Source: Belliella baltica DSM 15883
Lineage (GTDB): Bacteria > Bacteroidota > Bacteroidia > Cytophagales > Cyclobacteriaceae
Direction: 5' to 3'
Assembly (NCBI RefSeq): GCF_000265405.1
Contig: NC_018010.1
Location: 2,811,501 to 2,875,500 of the forward strand
Length of the DNA: 64,000 bases
The notes below the pieces were generated by a model. That model searched no databases and was not told the origin of the DNA. It saw nothing but the letters and a program-made list of their open reading frames with translations. Below, piece by piece: positions 62,046 through 64,000 of this stretch; the stretch's first letter is position 1, and the number at the start of each line of letters is the position of its first letter. The translations under genes were made by a program, and so were the position numbers.

Positions 62046-63320
62046 ATGAAAAAGCAACTAATTACAATGATCGCTATTGCCGGTCTATCAGTATCCGCAA
62101 TGGCCCAAGGACTCCAAAGAGATATGCAATTCTAGAGATCTTATGACCAAAGAGGAGTCAATGTATTTGAAACAGGAAAAGCAGATACTGTTGGATTCGA
62201 TGGAGTAAAAGTAAGAGTTGGAGGTCACTTCACTCAACAATTCCAAAGCTTAAGCCATAGCAACGCTACAGGTTCCCCTGAGTTGATTGAAATCGGAGCT
62301 GGCACTAACCTTGCAACAGCAAACTTGAACATAGATGTAGCATTAGCAGATGGTGTTAGATTGAACTTGGTAACTTACCTTTCTTCAAGACGCCATCCAG
62401 AAACTTGGGTGAAGGGTGGATTTCTACAAGTTGACAAATTGAGCTTCTTAAATCTTGGTAATACAGATTGGTTTGACAAATACCTTACTTTGAGAGTAGG
62501 TCACATGGAAATTAACTATGGTGATGCTCACTTTAGAAGATCAGACAACGGTAATGCCATGTACAATCCATTCATAGGAAACTATATCATGGATGCATTT
62601 ACTACAGAAGTTGGTGGTGAATTATTCTACCAAAACAATGGTATCATTGCGATGGTCGGTGTAACTGGCGGTGAAATCCAAGGTGGTATTACAAGACCAG
62701 AAGATAGAAGCTTAAACTTCTTAGGTAAACTTGGATACGATAAGCAGATCAATGATGATGTAAGAGTTAGGTTGACAGGTTCTGTTTATTCTACAAGTGG
62801 ATCAGCAAGAAATACCCTTTGGGGAGGTGATAGAGCAGGATCAAGATACTACTTGGTGATGGAAGCTGTAGGAGCATCTACTTCGGCACAATTCACATCA
62901 GGAAGAATTAACCCTAATCAAACTGATAATATCACTGCGATGGTCTTGAATCCATTTGTGAAAATAAAAGGCTTGGAATTGTTCGGTAACTTTGAACAAT
63001 CTAAAGGTAAAGCAGCAAACGAGACTGAAGACAGAACATGGACAAACATGGGTGCGGATGCTGTGTATAGATTAGGTGCAAAGGAAAACTTATACCTAGC
63101 AGCTAGATACAACAAAGTATCAGGTCAACTTTCAGGTGGTCCAACAGCCCCAGAGATTAGCATGGATAGAATTCAAATAGGCGGTGGCTGGTTTGTAACC
63201 AAAAACATCCTTGCTAAACTTGAGTATGTAAGTCAAAATTATAATGACTTTGCAACAGGTGACATCAGAAATGGTGGTAAATTCAACGGTCTAATGATAG
63301 AAGGTGTCATAGGCTTCTAA
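62046..63320 (+). pseudogene. Porin-like barrel protein with in-frame TAG at codon 30
   Basis: From ATG 62046 the frame reads a signal peptide (MKKQLITMIAIAGLSVSAMA, then Q), then GLQRDMQF, a TAG at 62133-62135 (codon 30), and continues without another stop to 63320: SYDQRGVNVFETGKADTVGF, then VRVGGHFTQQFQSLSHSN and a barrel of about 390 residues ending VIGF. Intact it would have 424 residues and resembles Bacteroidota porins that follow YceI genes. Downstream restarts (TTG at 62283) would lack the signal. The stop is therefore a genuine nonsense mutation, a sequence error or a suppressed codon. The rest of the frame shows no decay. Confidence 0.75.
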
Positions 63321-63333
63321 ATTAAAATTAATC

Positions 63334-63855
63334 ATGCGTGTCCTTATAGCTTTGATTCTAGTACTTAGTCACTTGGTTTCTTCAGAGAAGAAGCTCATTA
63401 TCAAGGAGAAAACAATATCAGTCTCAGGACAAACTTCTCTTGGTAGCTTTAAATGTGACTATCTGAATCAAGGTTTTAAGGACACGCTTTTTATTAATAG
63501 TGCTCAATCTAGAGAACCAATCGTGTTTGATATCCCTGTTCACGAATTTGGTTGTGGCAATTTTTTATTGAACAAAGATTTTAGAAAAACAATCAAAGCT
63601 GATGAATATCCGCACGCAAAAGTTCGTGTGAATAATCTTCAAACTAAAGGCAAGGATTACACTTGTGATGTCCTAGTTAATATTGTTGGGAAAAGACTTC
63701 ACTACAAAGCGCTGCATCTGAGCAATGGCGGTAAACAATTGAAAGGTGAAATCGTCATAAACTTTGATGAATTAGGACTTGAGCCTCCAAAAAAGCTTGG
63801 AGGATTGATCAAAGTTGAAGATAAGCTCGCTTTGGAAATTAAGCTTGGTTTTTAA
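63334..63855 (+). CDS. Divergent YceI-like exported protein
   Basis: 173 residues with a short signal (MRVLIALILVLSHLVSSEKK). The strand pattern follows the YceI protein two genes upstream: ISVSGQTSLGSFKCDYLNQG, IVFDIPVHEFGCGNFLLNKD, DFRKTIKADEYPHAKVRV and LKGEIVINFDELGLEPPKKL. The canonical HDW segment after the first strand is changed to SFKC, and it carries three Cys, so it is a diverged member. It ends the YceI-porin-YceI-like operon. A quinone or lipid carrier role is inferred from the family only. Confidence 0.7.
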   Translation: MRVLIALILVLSHLVSSEKKLIIKEKTISVSGQTSLGSFKCDYLNQGFKDTLFINSAQSREPIVFDIPVHEFGCGNFLLNKDFRKTIKADEYPHAKVRVNNLQTKGKDYTCDVLVNIVGKRLHYKALHLSNGGKQLKGEIVINFDELGLEPPKKLGGLIKVEDKLALEIKLGF

Positions 63856-63870
63856 TTTTGTGAATTAAAA
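63850..63870. terminator. Weak AT-only hairpin after the YceI-like gene
   Basis: TTTTAATT (63850-63857) pairs with AATTAAAA (63863-63870). It contains only A-T pairs and partly overlaps the stop codons on both strands, so it is at best a weak terminator. Confidence 0.3.
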
Positions 63871-64000
63871 TATTAACAAATCTCCCAATGCTTTATTTAC
63901 TTTTTCGAATTCAAATTTAGCGATAGTTAGGTTCATTTTACCCTTGATTTCAGAAGTACATAAATTCCCAATACTTCCTTCATGCGTGTGATTGACCTCT
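63865..64000 (-). CDS. argH: C-terminal end of a probable argininosuccinate lyase (5' end outside window)
   Basis: The last 44 codons and the stop of a minus-strand gene are present. The peptide VNHTHEGSIGNLCTSEIKGK and then MNLTIAKFEFEKVNKALGDL fits the C-terminus of Bacteroidota argininosuccinate lyases, which end in HTHEGSIGNLC-type segments. The enzyme forms arginine and fumarate. With only the tail visible the call is moderate. Confidence 0.55.
   Translation of the reverse strand, partial: EVNHTHEGSIGNLCTSEIKGKMNLTIAKFEFEKVNKALGDLLIF

Noticed and set aside
62131..62136. TCTAGA around the in-frame TAG taken as a cloning scar
   Set aside because: A six-base match can occur by chance, and no vector sequence flanks it.
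1..64000. tRNA, rRNA, CRISPR, prophage or transposon content
   Set aside because: No cloverleaf, spacer array, integrase or transposase sequence was seen in any strand or gap.

Overview
The window is a 64 kb, AT-rich chromosomal segment of a Bacteroidota bacterium, most likely a Cyclobacteriaceae/Cytophagales member (Algoriphagus- or Belliella-like). This rests on gene content and style: an Oar-like TonB-dependent receptor with a CarboxypepD_reg-like N-terminus, a subtilase with a type IX secretion C-terminal domain, TlpA/DUF4369 thioredoxins, many Bacteroidota-type lipoproteins, TAnnTTTG-type -7 promoter boxes and few strong Shine-Dalgarno sites. I see no rRNA, tRNA, CRISPR array, prophage or insertion sequence. 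The segment looks like core chromosome with a few lineage-specific clusters. The genus assignment is inference.

Layout. 1-7761: a truncated PSMA-like M28 peptidase, 6-phosphofructokinase, a giant AsmA-like protein, an alpha/beta hydrolase and a Crp/Fnr regulator. 7859-16437: an Oar-like TonB receptor divergent from a TetR/ABC/HlyD/TolC export operon, with two palindromes in the shared intergenic region; the ABC protein has a degenerate nucleotide-binding domain. 16488-24538: Gfo/Idh/MocA oxidoreductase, alanine/glycine symporter, glycerate kinase, GNAT, S41 lipoprotein protease, FtsE-like ATPase, a small conserved protein and an FSA-type transaldolase. 24920-33114: MsbA-like ABC exporter, M23 peptidase, alaS, gatB and a TlpA-like lipoprotein.

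33373-37727 is a four-gene operon of exported proteins of unknown function, ending in a leucine-rich-repeat protein. Its members appear to share a duplicated N-terminal module. This is the best candidate in the window for an undescribed system. 37909-46685 (mostly minus strand): a kinase-fold-like protein, DUF3817 protein, a HolD-like protein, acyl-CoA thioesterase, pcm, riboflavin synthase, PAP2 phosphatase, hemF, a TrpF-like protein lacking the catalytic residues, a lipoprotein and a T9SS subtilase.

46738-64000: rpe, an acidic secreted protein, a beta-barrel protein, gyrA with a TPR protein, a large PIG-L deacetylase followed by a previously unlisted 33-residue membrane peptide translationally coupled to a sodium:solute symporter, an M28 peptidase, DinB, a DUF6909-like protein, and a YceI / porin / YceI-like operon in which the porin carries an in-frame TAG at codon 30. 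The window closes with the C-terminal end of a probable argininosuccinate lyase.

All functional calls come from reading motifs in the translations; no database search was run. Starts were moved inward where the longest open frame included a non-conserved leader or overlapped the upstream gene without reason.
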